DNA of 64,000 nucleotides. Source: Histidinibacterium lentulum. GTDB taxonomy: Bacteria > Pseudomonadota > Alphaproteobacteria > Rhodobacterales > Rhodobacteraceae. Location of the stretch: positions 310,001 to 374,000 of the forward strand of contig NZ_ML119081.1 in assembly GCF_003789055.1 (NCBI RefSeq), written 5' to 3'. Position numbers and translations under genes: made by a program. Each line of letters opens with the position of its first letter. The stretch's first letter is position 1. Positions 19,673 to 28,460 of the stretch are shown one piece after another. The notes under the pieces were generated by a model, which did no database searches, was not told the origin of the DNA, and saw only the letters and a list, made by a program, of their open reading frames with translations.

Positions 19673-21694
19673 GTGGAGATCGCCGCCCGCAGCGATGCGC
19701 ATGCCGAACACTGGTCGATGGCCACCGCCATCCGTGCCCTGACCCTCGACGCGGTGGCCGCCGCCAATTCCGGCCATTCCGGGATGCCCATGGGCATGGC
19801 CGATATCGCCACGGTCCTCTACCGCCATTTCCTGAAATTCGACCCGTCCGCGCCGAACTGGCCCGACCGGGACCGCGTGATCCTGTCGAACGGCCACGGC
19901 TCGATGCTGCTTTATTCGCTGCTGCATCTGACGGGTTACGAGCAGATGACGCTCGAGGAGATCCGCAACTTCCGGCAGTGGGGCTCCCGCACCGCGGGCC
20001 ATCCCGAGTACGGCCACGCCGAGGGGATCGAGACCACCACCGGGCCGCTGGGCCAGGGCCTCGCGAATTCCGTCGGCTTCGCCATGGCCGAGGAGATGCT
20101 CCGCGCGCGCTTCGGCGACAAGGTCGTCGACCACTGGACCTGGGTCTTCGCCGGCGACGGCTGCCTGATGGAGGGCATCAGCCACGAGGCCATCGCGCTG
20201 GCCGGCCGCCAGCAGCTCTCGCGGCTCGTCGTGTTCTTCGACGACAACGGCATCACCATCGACGGCAAGGTCTCGCTCGCCGACACCACCGACCAGCAGG
20301 CGCGCTTCGCCGCCTCGGGCTGGCACGTCCAGGCCATCGACGGTCACGACCCCGACGCGATCGCCGAGGCGATCCGCGCCGCCCAGGCCGATCCGCGGCC
20401 CTCGATGATCGCCTGCAAGACACATATCGCGCTCGGCCACGCCGCCCAGGACACCGCCAAGGGTCACGGCGCGCTGACCGACGCGGATCAGCTCCAGGCC
20501 GCCAAGGAGGCCTATGGCTGGCCGCACGGCCCCTTCGAGATCCCCGGGGAGATCAAGGCGCTCTGGGAGGCCACCGCAGAGCGCGGCCGCGCGGCGCGTG
20601 CGGACTGGGATTCGCGTCTTGCGGCCCTGTCCGAGGCGAAGCGAAAGAAGCTCGACGCGGCCTTCTCCCCCGAGATGCCGGCGAAACTCGCCTCGGCGAT
20701 CCGCAAGCTGAAGAAGGACACCTCGGAGGCGGCCCCGAAGCTCGCGACCCGTGCCGCATCCCAGAAGGCGCTCGAGGTGATAAACCCCGTTCTGCCCCAG
20801 ACCGTCGGCGGCTCGGCCGATCTCACCGGCTCCAACAACACCCTGACCGAGGGTCTCGGCGTCTTCTCGCCCGAGGACCGCACCGGGCGCTATGTCTACT
20901 ACGGCATCCGCGAGCACGGAATGGCCGCCGCGATGAACGGGATGGCGCTCCATGGCGGCGTGCGGCCCTACGGCGGCACCTTCCTCGTCTTCTCGGACTA
21001 TGCCCGCGCCTCCATGCGGCTCTCGGCGATCATGGGCGCGCCCGTGGTCTACGTCCTGACCCATGACAGCATCGGCCTCGGCGAGGACGGCCCGACCCAC
21101 CAGCCGGTCGAGCATCTGGCCATGCTGCGCGCGACACCCAACATGGTCGTGCTGCGCCCCGCCGACGCGGTGGAGGTGGCCGAGGCTTGGGAGATCGCGC
21201 TGAACCGCACGGACGGGCCCACCGTTCTCGCGCTCTCCCGGCAGGGACTTCCGACCCTGCGCACCGATCACAAGTCGAAGAACCTCTCGGCCCAGGGGGC
21301 CTATGTCCTCGCCGACGCCACCGGGCCGCGCAAGGCGGTGCTGATGGCGACGGGCTCCGAGGTTGCCGTGGCCATGGCCGCACGCGATCTCCTCGAGGCG
21401 GAGGGCATCGGCACACGCGTTGTCTCCATGCCGTCGATGGAACTCTTCGCCGAAGCCGACGAGGCCTACCGCCGGCGGGTCCTGCCCGGCGGCTCGGCGG
21501 TGCGCGTGGCCATCGAGGCCGGCGTTCGCCAGCCCTGGGACCGCTGGCTGACGGGCGAGCGCGGCCGCGAGCAGAAGGCGGATTTCGTGGGCATGTCGAG
21601 CTTCGGCGCCTCCGCGCCCGAGGACGTTCTCTACCGCGAGTTCGGCATCACCGCCGAGGCCACCGCCGTCAGGGTCCGCGCGCTCCTCGGCTAG
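19673..21694 (+). CDS. tkt: Transketolase
   Basis: 673-residue thiamine-diphosphate transketolase of the pentose phosphate pathway and, in photosynthetic relatives, the Calvin cycle. Motifs are [20 protein letters not shown] near residue 30, [18 protein letters not shown], the ThDP motif from [12 protein letters not shown] to [10 protein letters not shown] (about 155-187), [11 protein letters not shown] near 385, [15 protein letters not shown] near 410 and [20 protein letters not shown] near 470. The GTG at 19673, after AGGAAG, gives a normal-length protein; no ATG fits. The long open frame upstream is antisense to the zapA pair and rejected. Confidence 0.97.
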   Translation: MEIAARSDAHAEHWSMATAIRALTLDAVAAANSGHSGMPMGMADIATVLYRHFLKFDPSAPNWPDRDRVILSNGHGSMLLYSLLHLTGYEQMTLEEIRNFRQWGSRTAGHPEYGHAEGIETTTGPLGQGLANSVGFAMAEEMLRARFGDKVVDHWTWVFAGDGCLMEGISHEAIALAGRQQLSRLVVFFDDNGITIDGKVSLADTTDQQARFAASGWHVQAIDGHDPDAIAEAIRAAQADPRPSMIACKTHIALGHAAQDTAKGHGALTDADQLQAAKEAYGWPHGPFEIPGEIKALWEATAERGRAARADWDSRLAALSEAKRKKLDAAFSPEMPAKLASAIRKLKKDTSEAAPKLATRAASQKALEVINPVLPQTVGGSADLTGSNNTLTEGLGVFSPEDRTGRYVYYGIREHGMAAAMNGMALHGGVRPYGGTFLVFSDYARASMRLSAIMGAPVVYVLTHDSIGLGEDGPTHQPVEHLAMLRATPNMVVLRPADAVEVAEAWEIALNRTDGPTVLALSRQGLPTLRTDHKSKNLSAQGAYVLADATGPRKAVLMATGSEVAVAMAARDLLEAEGIGTRVVSMPSMELFAEADEAYRRRVLPGGSAVRVAIEAGVRQPWDRWLTGERGREQKADFVGMSSFGASAPEDVLYREFGITAEATAVRVRALLG

Positions 21695-21742
21695 GGCACA
21701 GGTCCGGCGGCAACGGTGGCGCAAACGCTGACACAAGGCGTA

Positions 21743-21763
21743 GGGTGGGTTTCCAACCCACCG
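21743..21763. repeat. REP-like hairpin element, copy 1
   Basis: Perfect hairpin GGTGGGTT-TCC-AACCCACC in the tkt/DoxX convergent gap, preceded by GTAG. A second element at 47833-47851 has the same 8-bp stem and TCC loop with paired base changes. Motifs of the GTAGGGTGGGTT type are scattered through many proteobacterial genomes. It may also serve as a terminator here. Confidence 0.6.
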
Positions 21764-21792
21764 CCCTGCCCCGCCGCCGAACCGGCCGCGTC

Positions 21793-22179
21793 TCAGACCC
21801 GGAAGCGCCCCGGACCCAGCGCCGAGAGGGCGAGGCATCCGCCCGCGATGCTCCAGTTCTTGACGAAGATCGTCATCTGCCACGGGTCATCGGGCTGCAG
21901 GTGAAACACGCTGGTGAGCGCGGAATACCCCGCAAGCGCCAGGGCTGCCGCTGGCACGAAGCGCCCTGCCACCAGCGCCCCCGCGGCCCCGGCACTGAAG
22001 ACGAGCGCAGGCCATATCAGCACCTCGGGCAGGCCCCGCAGGCTCAGAAGTTCCTGCGAGGAGGCCGGGTCCATGATCTTCTGCACCGCGCCGCCTGCGA
22101 ACAGGGCCGCGATCAGCAGCCGCGCGGCAAGCGCCGCTCCGTCTCGCCATGTCGGCGTCCCCGTCGTCTCTGCCGTCAT
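21793..22179 (-). CDS. DoxX family membrane protein
   Basis: 128-residue four-span membrane protein of the DoxX family. Segments: AALAARLLIAALFAGGAVQKI with the family-typical G-x-x-K at the end of span 1, VLIWPALVFSAGAAGALVAG, AAALALAGYSALTSVFHL, and the C-terminal TIFVKNWSIAGGCLALSALG, in which the FxKNxxIxGG pattern is a DoxX hallmark. MTAETTG at 22179 is the preferred start. DoxX proteins are tied to thiol/redox balance in some bacteria; the substrate here is unknown. Confidence 0.88.
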   Translation of the reverse strand: MTAETTGTPTWRDGAALAARLLIAALFAGGAVQKIMDPASSQELLSLRGLPEVLIWPALVFSAGAAGALVAGRFVPAAALALAGYSALTSVFHLQPDDPWQMTIFVKNWSIAGGCLALSALGPGRFRV

Positions 22180-22271
22180 CGCCGGTCCCTCCGCGACCCC
22201 AGCGCCGCAACCGCCCTTCCGGTTCCCGCCGCGACTTGCCTTGACGCGCACCGGCTGTCACCACAACGCTC

Positions 22272-22415
22272 ATGCTGCGCTCCCCCACCTTCTGGATCGT
22301 TCTCGCCATCGCGGCCCTCGTCGCCGCCGATCTCGTCCTTCAGGACGGCGCGGCGCTGATCTTTCTGGGGCGCGAACTGCTCGCCCTGATCGGCTGGCTC
22401 GCCTTCTGGCGCTGA
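22272..22415 (+). CDS. 47-residue membrane peptide upstream of gap
   Basis: Short open frame starting MLRSPTFWIVLAIAALVAAD and ending LIGWLAFWR, then TGA. It is a hydrophobic helix, a short polar turn (LQDGAALIFLGRE) and a second hydrophobic, Trp-containing helix. The pattern FLGRxLLxLIxWLAFWR recurs in small proteins placed ahead of GAPDH genes in Rhodobacteraceae, as far as I recall, and GC3 is high as in real genes here. It lies 107 bases upstream of gap. Function unknown. Too short for most gene callers. Confidence 0.6.
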   Translation: MLRSPTFWIVLAIAALVAADLVLQDGAALIFLGRELLALIGWLAFWR

Positions 22416-22522
22416 CCCGGACTGAACCTCCCGCCCGGCGGCAGGTTGACTAGGGCAGCGGATTGCGGTGTGTGGCCCCGACGGGACCGCGCGCCCCCAA
22501 CACCGATCAGGAGGATCATTCC

Positions 22523-23524
22523 ATGGCAGTCAAAGTCGCAATCAACGGGTTCGGCCGGATCGGCCGCAACGTGCTGCGCGCCATCATCGAGTCGGGCCGC
22601 ACCGATGTCGAGGTGGTGGCGATCAACGATCTCGGGCCGGTGGAAACGAACGCCCACCTGATCCGCTACGACAGCGTCCACGGCCGCTTTCCCGGCGAGG
22701 TCAAGACCACCGAGGACACGATCGACGTGGGCCGCGGCCCCATCCGGGTGACCGCCATCCGCAATCCGGCCGACCTGCCCTGGTCCGATGTCGACGTGGT
22801 GATGGAATGCACCGGCATCTTCACCTCGAAGGACGCCTGCCAGGCCCATCTCGAGACCGGCGCCAAGCGCGTGCTGATCTCCGCTCCGGGCAAGGATGCC
22901 GACAAGACCATCGTCTACGGCGTCAACGACGGCAGCCTGACCGCCGACGACCTGGTCGTGTCCAACGCCTCCTGCACCACGAACTGCCTCGCGCCGGTCG
23001 CCAAGGTTCTGAACGACAGCATCGGCATCAAGCGCGGCTTCATGACGACGATCCACAGCTACACCGGCGATCAGCCCACGCTCGACACGATGCACAAGGA
23101 CCTCTACCGCGCCCGCGCCGCGGCGATGTCGATGATCCCGACCTCCACCGGGGCGGCCAAGGCCGTGGGCCTCGTGCTGCCCGAACTGAACGGGAAGCTC
23201 GACGGCGTCGCGATCCGGGTGCCCACGCCCAACGTCTCCGTCGTGGACCTGACGTTCGAGGCCGAGCGCGAGACCACGGTGGAAGAGATCAACGACGCGA
23301 TCCGCGCCGCCGCGAACGGTCCGTTGAAGGGCATCCTCGGCTTCACTGACGAGAAGCTCGTGTCGATGGATTTCAACCACGACCCCCATTCGTCGATCTT
23401 CCACACCGACCAGACCAAGGTCATGGAAGGCACCATGTGCCGCATCCTGACCTGGTATGACAACGAATGGGGCTTCTCCAACCGGATGAACGACACCGCG
23501 GTGGCGATGGCCAGGTTCATCTGA
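22523..23524 (+). CDS. gap: Glyceraldehyde-3-phosphate dehydrogenase, type I
   Basis: 333-residue NAD(P)-dependent GAPDH of glycolysis/gluconeogenesis. [15 protein letters not shown] is the Rossmann start, [16 protein letters not shown] near residue 150 holds the catalytic cysteine, and [11 protein letters not shown] near 178 holds the activating histidine. [20 protein letters not shown] and [11 protein letters not shown] near the C-terminus are standard. Asn at the beta-2 end (VVAINDL) is of the usual bacterial type. A strong AGGAGG ribosome site lies at 22509. A GC-rich hairpin terminator follows. Confidence 0.98.
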   Translation: MAVKVAINGFGRIGRNVLRAIIESGRTDVEVVAINDLGPVETNAHLIRYDSVHGRFPGEVKTTEDTIDVGRGPIRVTAIRNPADLPWSDVDVVMECTGIFTSKDACQAHLETGAKRVLISAPGKDADKTIVYGVNDGSLTADDLVVSNASCTTNCLAPVAKVLNDSIGIKRGFMTTIHSYTGDQPTLDTMHKDLYRARAAAMSMIPTSTGAAKAVGLVLPELNGKLDGVAIRVPTPNVSVVDLTFEAERETTVEEINDAIRAAANGPLKGILGFTDEKLVSMDFNHDPHSSIFHTDQTKVMEGTMCRILTWYDNEWGFSNRMNDTAVAMARFI

Positions 23525-23546
23525 TCCGCGCGCCCACATGACCCGG

Positions 23547-23581
23547 TCGCCCCGGCCCCCAGGCCGGGGCGATCCCGTTTT
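23547..23581 (+). terminator. GC-rich hairpin terminator after gap
   Basis: Stem TCGCCCCGGCC/GGCCGGGGCGA (11 bp) with a CCCA loop, followed by TCCCGTTTT. It lies between convergent gap and the P450 gene, abutting the P450 stop codon. The T run is short, so efficiency is uncertain. Confidence 0.7.
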
Positions 23582-24810
23582 CAGGCAGCGGCCCCGAGGA
23601 CACGGATCCGCATCCCGCCCCTGACCCTCGGGGGCACCGCCGCGTGCGTCAGGTCAAGGTCCTGTGTCCCGGCCGTCCAGGCGACGCGATCCGCGAACAC
23701 CTCCAGCGCCGCCAGCATCAACCGCTCGGTCAGCCATTCGCCCGCGCAGCGGTGGCCCGTCCCGAAATCGCCCCCGCCCTGGGGGACCATGTCGAAGGGT
23801 CCGGGCTCGGCCCCCTCGAACCTCGACGGATCGAACCGGTCCGGATCGCGCCATGTGCCCGGATGGGTATTCGTCCCCGGCACGTCGAGCAGCACGCGGC
23901 TGTCGCCCGGCAGCTCCATCCCGCCGACCGAGACCGGGCCACGGGTGCGCGCCCCGAGCACCGGAAAGAACGGGTAAAGCCGCCGCACCTCCAGGGCGAA
24001 AGTCCGCCGCTCGCCCTCCGTAGCCGGTCTCGCCCCGGTCACCGCGAGGGCATGAACGAGGAACTCCACCCACAGAGCGACCGCAACCATGGGCCTCAGG
24101 ACGTTGAGCAGCTCCACGCCCGCCACCTCCGGCACCAGGACCTCGCCATCCGGTCCGCGCCATGCCGCGGTGACCGCAAGCGCGCTGCCCTCCGGCGCCG
24201 CGGCCCGGCCCTCACGAAGTGCCGTCACCCTCTCGGCCGCCCAGGCGTCGAGCCGCCGCCGCGTCTGCCGTGCCCGCAGATGGACAGGCCCCGCATCGGC
24301 CGCATGGCCGAAAAGCCGCGACATCTCCCGGCCCTTCTTCTCCGCCGCCTCGCCCGTCAGGTCTCCCAGCCCGGCCCAGTGGAGCACCGCCTCGGCGATC
24401 GCGTCGCGCGCGACCTCGCCCACGCAGAGATCATCCGCCCGCGCAAGCCGCTCGGTCAGACCCTCCCGCACCCGGCCCGCCAGCGCCTCCATCCGCTGCG
24501 GCGTCATCAGCGACATCAGCATCGCCTTGCGCGCCCGGTGCGCGTCCCCGTCGAGCCCCTGCACCCCGCCCTTTCCGAACAGAACCGACCCGATGCGCCC
24601 CGGCACCGCATCGGCCCGGGTGAACTTCTGTTCGTCGTAAAGGAGCTCCGCCGCCTCCGCCCCGCGAAAGAAGACCGCGGGGCGGAGCATGAGGCGCGTG
24701 CGGAACACGTCGGTACCGAGGGCGTCGGCAGTCCGGCGCGCATAGCCGTAAGGATCGCGCCGGAACGGAATGGTGGCGTCGGGAAGCGTCGTCGCGGGCG
24801 GCTGTTGCAT
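23581..24810 (-). CDS. Cytochrome P450, CYP152-type fatty-acid peroxygenase
   Basis: 409-residue P450. The heme loop QGGGDFGTGHRCAGEWLTER and the I-helix segment LLNVLRPMVAVALWVEFLVH match the CYP152 (P450 SP-alpha/BS-beta) group. There an Arg-Pro pair (here in VLRPMV) replaces the usual acid-threonine pair and binds the fatty-acid carboxylate. Such enzymes use hydrogen peroxide directly to hydroxylate or decarboxylate fatty acids and need no reductase. ExxR is EVRR in the K-helix. The start is ATG 24810 after GGAGAG; a TTG four codons upstream is possible. No ferredoxin or reductase gene nearby, as expected. Product (alpha/beta-hydroxy acid or alkene) cannot be told. Confidence 0.9.
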   Translation of the reverse strand: MQQPPATTLPDATIPFRRDPYGYARRTADALGTDVFRTRLMLRPAVFFRGAEAAELLYDEQKFTRADAVPGRIGSVLFGKGGVQGLDGDAHRARKAMLMSLMTPQRMEALAGRVREGLTERLARADDLCVGEVARDAIAEAVLHWAGLGDLTGEAAEKKGREMSRLFGHAADAGPVHLRARQTRRRLDAWAAERVTALREGRAAAPEGSALAVTAAWRGPDGEVLVPEVAGVELLNVLRPMVAVALWVEFLVHALAVTGARPATEGERRTFALEVRRLYPFFPVLGARTRGPVSVGGMELPGDSRVLLDVPGTNTHPGTWRDPDRFDPSRFEGAEPGPFDMVPQGGGDFGTGHRCAGEWLTERLMLAALEVFADRVAWTAGTQDLDLTHAAVPPRVRGGMRIRVLGAAA

Positions 24811-24891
24811 CTTTCTCTCCAACGGATCACACCCGTCGGAAACGCCTCGACCGGACCCCTTGTTCAGCCATGCAGCGGATGCAGGGCCGTT

Positions 24892-24913
24892 AGCGCAAAC
24901 TGTCGATTGCGCT
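24892..24913. promoter_or_regulatory. Perfect inverted repeat in the P450/DUF1127 divergent promoter
   Basis: AGCGCAA-N8-TTGCGCT, a 7-bp perfect dyad over 22 bases, lies 82 bases upstream of the P450 start and 70 upstream of the DUF1127 gene. Size and position suit a dimeric repressor or activator controlling one or both genes. No regulator is adjacent. Confidence 0.4.
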
Positions 24914-24982
24914 GCACTGCGGCATCACTACATCTCGGGTCGAACGCAACGGCCACAGCCAAAGTCAGAAAGGGACAGCCAA

Positions 24983-25141
24983 ATGCTTTCGACCCTCCTC
25001 AGCGCCGTTCAGAAGCGCGCCCTTTACAACCGCACCCGCCGCGAACTCGCGAACCTGCCTGCCGACTTCGCGATCGAGGATCTGGGCTTCTATCCCGGCG
25101 ACGCCGACCGGATCGCCTACCAGGCCGTTTACGGCCGGTGA
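24983..25141 (+). CDS. DUF1127 small basic protein
   Basis: 52-residue protein, MLSTLLSAVQKRALYNRTRR at its start. The arginine-rich DUF1127 core RTRRELANLPADFAIEDLGFYPGD is recognisable. Small DUF1127 proteins in alphaproteobacteria act in RNA turnover and stress responses (for example CcaF1 of Rhodobacter), so an RNA-binding role is plausible here. The start at 24983 follows AGGGAC. A hairpin terminator at 25181-25212 ends the transcript. An open frame upstream to 24770 is rejected. Confidence 0.85.
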   Translation: MLSTLLSAVQKRALYNRTRRELANLPADFAIEDLGFYPGDADRIAYQAVYGR

Positions 25142-25180
25142 CCTGCCCCGCACCGCGCGGCACGGACTGCCAGATCGAAC

Positions 25181-25212
25181 GGGCCGCCTCCGACACCGGA
25201 GCGCGGCCCTTT
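25181..25212 (+). terminator. Hairpin terminator after the DUF1127 gene
   Basis: Stem GGGCCGC-CTCCG / CGGAG-C-GCGGCCC with one bulged C and an ACAC loop, then TTT. The short T run is typical for this GC-rich genome. It contains a CCTCC stretch in the 5' arm. Confidence 0.65.
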
Positions 25213-25223
25213 CCCTGTCCGGC

Positions 25224-25991
25224 CTACTGACACAGCCGGAAATCGCCCCGCCGCTGCACCACGTCGAGATGCAGGTGATCCTCATGCGAGGCATCCGTCC
25301 CCGGCCCGAGCACCGTGGCGAAGTGAATGCAGGCCGCACCCCGGATCGCCCGCTGCGCCGCCTCCTCGAGGTCGCCGTCGCCTTCCCTCAGACGGATATC
25401 GAGAGGCGGTCCCTCGGCAAAGGTCATCCCCATGATGTCCACCGCATTGCCGAAGGAATGCTCCGACGGCTTGCCCTCCTCCGCATTGTTCCGCCGCCTG
25501 CAGACATAGGTGGACCCGGTCTCCAGCGTTTCGAGAGCGCCGCGCCGTGGCAGCCTCCCGGTGACCGGCAGCACATGGTCCCGCGTCCACTCCGCCAGCG
25601 CCCGCGCCGTCTCGCAGCGCATGGGCCCCGGCGGCGACAGCGCCACACCCGGCAGAATCTGCGAAACGGTCACCGGGTTCACGATCCCGCAGTCGCGGTC
25701 GTCCGGCTCCGCGATCGTCTCCCTCTCGCCGTAGACCGTGCCGAGCGCATCGAGCGCCGCGAGGCACTCCGCATAGACATCGGGCTCCGCGGCGACACGG
25801 CGAAAGTCCGGCATCTCCGGCGGGTCCGCGACCGTCACCTCCTCCTCGCCGGTGATCCGCGGCGCCGGTCGCTCTTCGGCGAGGCTCTCGGCGGGCCGCA
25901 CCGGCGGCGCGGGCGACGTCTCGGGCGCGGTCTCCGTCTGGGCCGCCACAGGTCCCGCCGCCAGCACGGAACAGAGCACCAGCGCCCTCAC
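25224..25991 (-). CDS. Extensin-like C-terminal domain protein (LAS-type fold)
   Basis: 255-residue secreted protein with a signal peptide (RALVLCSVLAAGPVAAQ), a Pro-rich linker to about residue 55, and a C-terminal extensin-like domain. Zinc-ligand patterns of LAS/M15 peptidases are visible: SEHSFGNAVDIMG (H-x6-D) and ASHEDHLHLDV (HxH near the end). Cysteines (AECLAAL, DRDCG, MRCETA, VCRRRNN, ACIHF, LCQ) suggest disulfides. It probably acts on the cell wall in the periplasm. It starts with GTG at 25991, overlapping the L,D-transpeptidase stop by four bases; the pairing supports a peptidoglycan role. Confidence 0.85.
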   Translation of the reverse strand: MRALVLCSVLAAGPVAAQTETAPETSPAPPVRPAESLAEERPAPRITGEEEVTVADPPEMPDFRRVAAEPDVYAECLAALDALGTVYGERETIAEPDDRDCGIVNPVTVSQILPGVALSPPGPMRCETARALAEWTRDHVLPVTGRLPRRGALETLETGSTYVCRRRNNAEEGKPSEHSFGNAVDIMGMTFAEGPPLDIRLREGDGDLEEAAQRAIRGAACIHFATVLGPGTDASHEDHLHLDVVQRRGDFRLCQ

Positions 25992-26947
25992 CGGAACACG
26001 ACCTCGGTTCCGGGCGAGACCATATCCGCCAGCTCCCGCGCATCCCAGTTCGTCATCCGCACGCAGCCGTGGCTCTGGTTCTGAAACAGCGCGGCGGGCT
26101 CGCTCGTGCCATGGATGCCGTAGGTCGGTTTCGACAGATCGATCCACACGATTCCCACCGGGCCGTTCGGACCCGGCGGCAGGGTCAGCTCTTCGTCGTT
26201 GTCGCCCTGCTGGAAATTCTCGTCCGGCCTGTAGGCATAGGTCGGCTCGATGGCGATCCCGACCACCTCGTGGGTCCCCGAGGGCGAGGGCAGATCGTCC
26301 GATCCCACCGTGACGGGATAGTTCGCCACCATGTCTCCCGCCTCGTCGAAGGCAGCGAGCCGACCCTCGGCCTTGCGCACCTCCACCCGCACCACCTCGT
26401 GCTCCTCGGCAGTGCCCGGTGCCACGACCGTCAGCCGCTCTCCCTCCACGAAATCCGCGCCGGGGTTGAGCGCGATCAGCAGGTCCTCGGCCATGTGATA
26501 GTCCTCGGCGATCTTCTCGGAGACCCGGACGTAACCCAGCCAGTCCAGCTCCGCGAGCTCGGCATAGTCCTCGGGCAGCGGCATCCCCCGGACGTCGGTG
26601 TCCCCGGCCGTCACCCGATGATCCTGCAGGACCGGCGCCCGGTCGTCGCCGCCAAGCGCCGCCCAGACCTCGGCGTCGAGCCGCCCGTCCTCGGGCAGAC
26701 CCTCGCGCGCCTCGAACGCCCGGATGGCCGAGCGCGACATCGGTCCCCGCCATCCGTCGATGATCCCCGGAGAGATCCCGGCCCGGTCCAGCAGCACCTG
26801 CGTCACGACGGTCAGCCCGGATTGCCCCTCGGGCAGAGGTCCCCCGTCGTGGACGGCATTTCGGATCTCGTCGGGCGCGGGTTGCGTCAGGGCGGCGGCC
26901 GGGGCCAGCGCGGCCCCTGCGAAGAGCAGCATCATCAAACGTGTCAT
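25988..26947 (-). CDS. L,D-transpeptidase (YkuD) with peptidoglycan-binding domain
   Basis: 319-residue periplasmic enzyme that makes 3-3 peptidoglycan cross-links or attaches proteins to the wall. It has a signal peptide (MTRLMMLLFAGAALAPAAAL). A PG_binding_1-like helix bundle lies at about residues 45-90 (DRAGISPGIIDGWRGPMSRS), then a LysM-like linker (EDLLIALNPGADFVEGERL). The YkuD catalytic domain has YGIHGTSEP and SQ-x-SHGCVRM-type sequence (QNQSHGCVRMTNWDA) carrying the catalytic cysteine. The ATG at 26947 is chosen for the signal peptide. It overlaps the extensin-like gene downstream. Confidence 0.92.
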   Translation of the reverse strand: MTRLMMLLFAGAALAPAAALTQPAPDEIRNAVHDGGPLPEGQSGLTVVTQVLLDRAGISPGIIDGWRGPMSRSAIRAFEAREGLPEDGRLDAEVWAALGGDDRAPVLQDHRVTAGDTDVRGMPLPEDYAELAELDWLGYVRVSEKIAEDYHMAEDLLIALNPGADFVEGERLTVVAPGTAEEHEVVRVEVRKAEGRLAAFDEAGDMVANYPVTVGSDDLPSPSGTHEVVGIAIEPTYAYRPDENFQQGDNDEELTLPPGPNGPVGIVWIDLSKPTYGIHGTSEPAALFQNQSHGCVRMTNWDARELADMVSPGTEVVFR

Positions 26948-26988
26948 GTTCCGCAAACGGCGCGTAGCGCGCCCTGTTCCGCCCGACG

Positions 26989-27768
26989 CTACGGCGCCAG
27001 TCCGGCGATGAACCCCTCGACCGTCGGCCAGTAATCCCGCGCCGCCGTAAGATCGTTGTGCCCCACACCGGCCAGCCGCTCGAAGCGACCGACCCCCTCG
27101 GGCAGCGTCGCGGCCAGGCGCAGGCCTTCGCCGGGCGGGATCAGCACGTCCTCGTCGCCGTGCAGCATCAGGACCGGCACGGTCAACTCCGACGCATCGC
27201 GATCCGACCGCCACCTGTCGATCCAGGGCACCAGGCAGGCGGGCACGCCCGACCGCCGCGTCATCAACCTGCAAAGCCGCCCGTATGGCGCCGCAAGGAT
27301 CACCCCGTCCACCTCCCTTCGCGCCGCCACATGCAGCGCGAGGCCGGTGCCCAGCGAATACCCCTCGACTACCAGCGGGCCATGCCCGGGCAGGATGGCC
27401 GCCACGGCGTCATGCGCCGTCAGGGCATCGGCCTTCAGCCCGGCCTCCGAAGGACGCCCCTCCGTCCCGCCGCCACCGCGATAGGTCATCGCCACGACGC
27501 TGCGCCCCGCCGCCCGGTGCCGCGCGAGGATCGGCGCAAAGGCAGCGAGGCTCCCGGCATTGCCCATGAAATAGAGCACCGCCGGCGCGCCCTCCGGCCC
27601 CTCGGTCACGAGCAGCTCCAGCGCGCTCCCGTCCTCCCGTTCGACCCGGACGCTCTCGAACCCGTCGATCCGCCCGGGGTCGGGAAAGAACGGATAGATC
27701 GCCGCAGGCACCATCAGCGAGGCCGCCAGCGCATAGAGCAGGTACAGCCCGAGAAGCATTCCGAGCAT
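26989..27768 (-). CDS. Membrane-anchored alpha/beta hydrolase (Bem46/ABHD-like)
   Basis: 259-residue hydrolase with an N-terminal membrane anchor (MLGMLLGLYLLYALAASLMV). The nucleophile elbow is VEGYSLGTGLALH near residue 138, the oxyanion region is YFMGNAGSLAAFA near 68, the acid is in LHGDEDVLIPP near 205 and the histidine in VGHNDLTAARDYW near 237. The YRGGGGTEGRPSE segment is typical of the Bem46 group. Substrate unknown. It sits 5 bases from the coaD stop and is likely co-transcribed with it. Confidence 0.87.
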   Translation of the reverse strand: MLGMLLGLYLLYALAASLMVPAAIYPFFPDPGRIDGFESVRVEREDGSALELLVTEGPEGAPAVLYFMGNAGSLAAFAPILARHRAAGRSVVAMTYRGGGGTEGRPSEAGLKADALTAHDAVAAILPGHGPLVVEGYSLGTGLALHVAARREVDGVILAAPYGRLCRLMTRRSGVPACLVPWIDRWRSDRDASELTVPVLMLHGDEDVLIPPGEGLRLAATLPEGVGRFERLAGVGHNDLTAARDYWPTVEGFIAGLAP

Positions 27769-27773
27769 CGGCC

Positions 27774-28265
27774 TCAGCCGTATTTCTCCGCCAGAAGAGC
27801 CTCCACCGGCGGGCTGACGAATTTCGAGACATCCCCTCCCAGCCGCGCGATCTCCTTGACGAGTTTCGAGGCGATCGCCTGATGCTCCGCCTCCGCCATG
27901 AGGAACACCGTCTCGATGCTGTCATCGAGCTTCCGGTTCATGCCGACCATCTGGTACTCGTATTCGAAATCCGCGACCGCGCGCAGGCCCCGAACGATGA
28001 TCTGCGCGCCCACGTCCCACGCGCAGTCGATCAGCAGGTTCTCGAAAGGATGGGCGACGATCTCCGTCCCGGTCTCTCCCGAGAGCGCGCGGCTTTCCGC
28101 CTCGACCATCGCCACGCGCTCCTCGAGGGTGAACAGCGGCCCCTTGTCCCGGTTGATCGCGATGCCGATCACCAACCTGTCCACCAACCGGCAGGCCCGC
28201 CGGATGATGTCGATATGGCCATAGGTGACGGGGTCGAACGTCCCCGGATAAAGCGCCACCCGCAT
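27774..28265 (-). CDS. coaD: Phosphopantetheine adenylyltransferase
   Basis: 163-residue CoaD, penultimate step of coenzyme A synthesis. The nucleotidyltransferase motif YPGTFDPVTYGHIDIIRRA is at the N-terminus. INRDKGPLFTLEERVAMVE, IIVRGLRAVADFEYEYQMVG near residue 90 and the C-terminal ISS-type motif reading KEIARLGGDVSKFVSP complete the family pattern. Length is exactly typical. A 195-base gap without a recognisable gene separates it from the CBS-domain gene. Confidence 0.98.
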   Translation of the reverse strand: MRVALYPGTFDPVTYGHIDIIRRACRLVDRLVIGIAINRDKGPLFTLEERVAMVEAESRALSGETGTEIVAHPFENLLIDCAWDVGAQIIVRGLRAVADFEYEYQMVGMNRKLDDSIETVFLMAEAEHQAIASKLVKEIARLGGDVSKFVSPPVEALLAEKYG

Positions 28266-28460
28266 CCCACCTCTCCTTCGCCGCCCGCCGGACGCGTCCG
28301 TCGGCGGTCAGAGAGCACGATTGCGCAGGGGCGTGCAAGCCGGGCCCCGTAGCGTCTCGCGGTCGACCGGGTTCAGGCCGTGCCCCACGCGGGCGATGCA
28401 GCGGTCGCCCCGCAGGGCGCGTTCCACCGCGCCCGGGAGGTCCGCTGAACGCGAAGCGCT

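Noticed and set aside
28266-28460. Possible small gene between coaD and the CBS-domain gene
   Set aside because: No start with a ribosome site and no recognisable product; reads as ordinary spacer.
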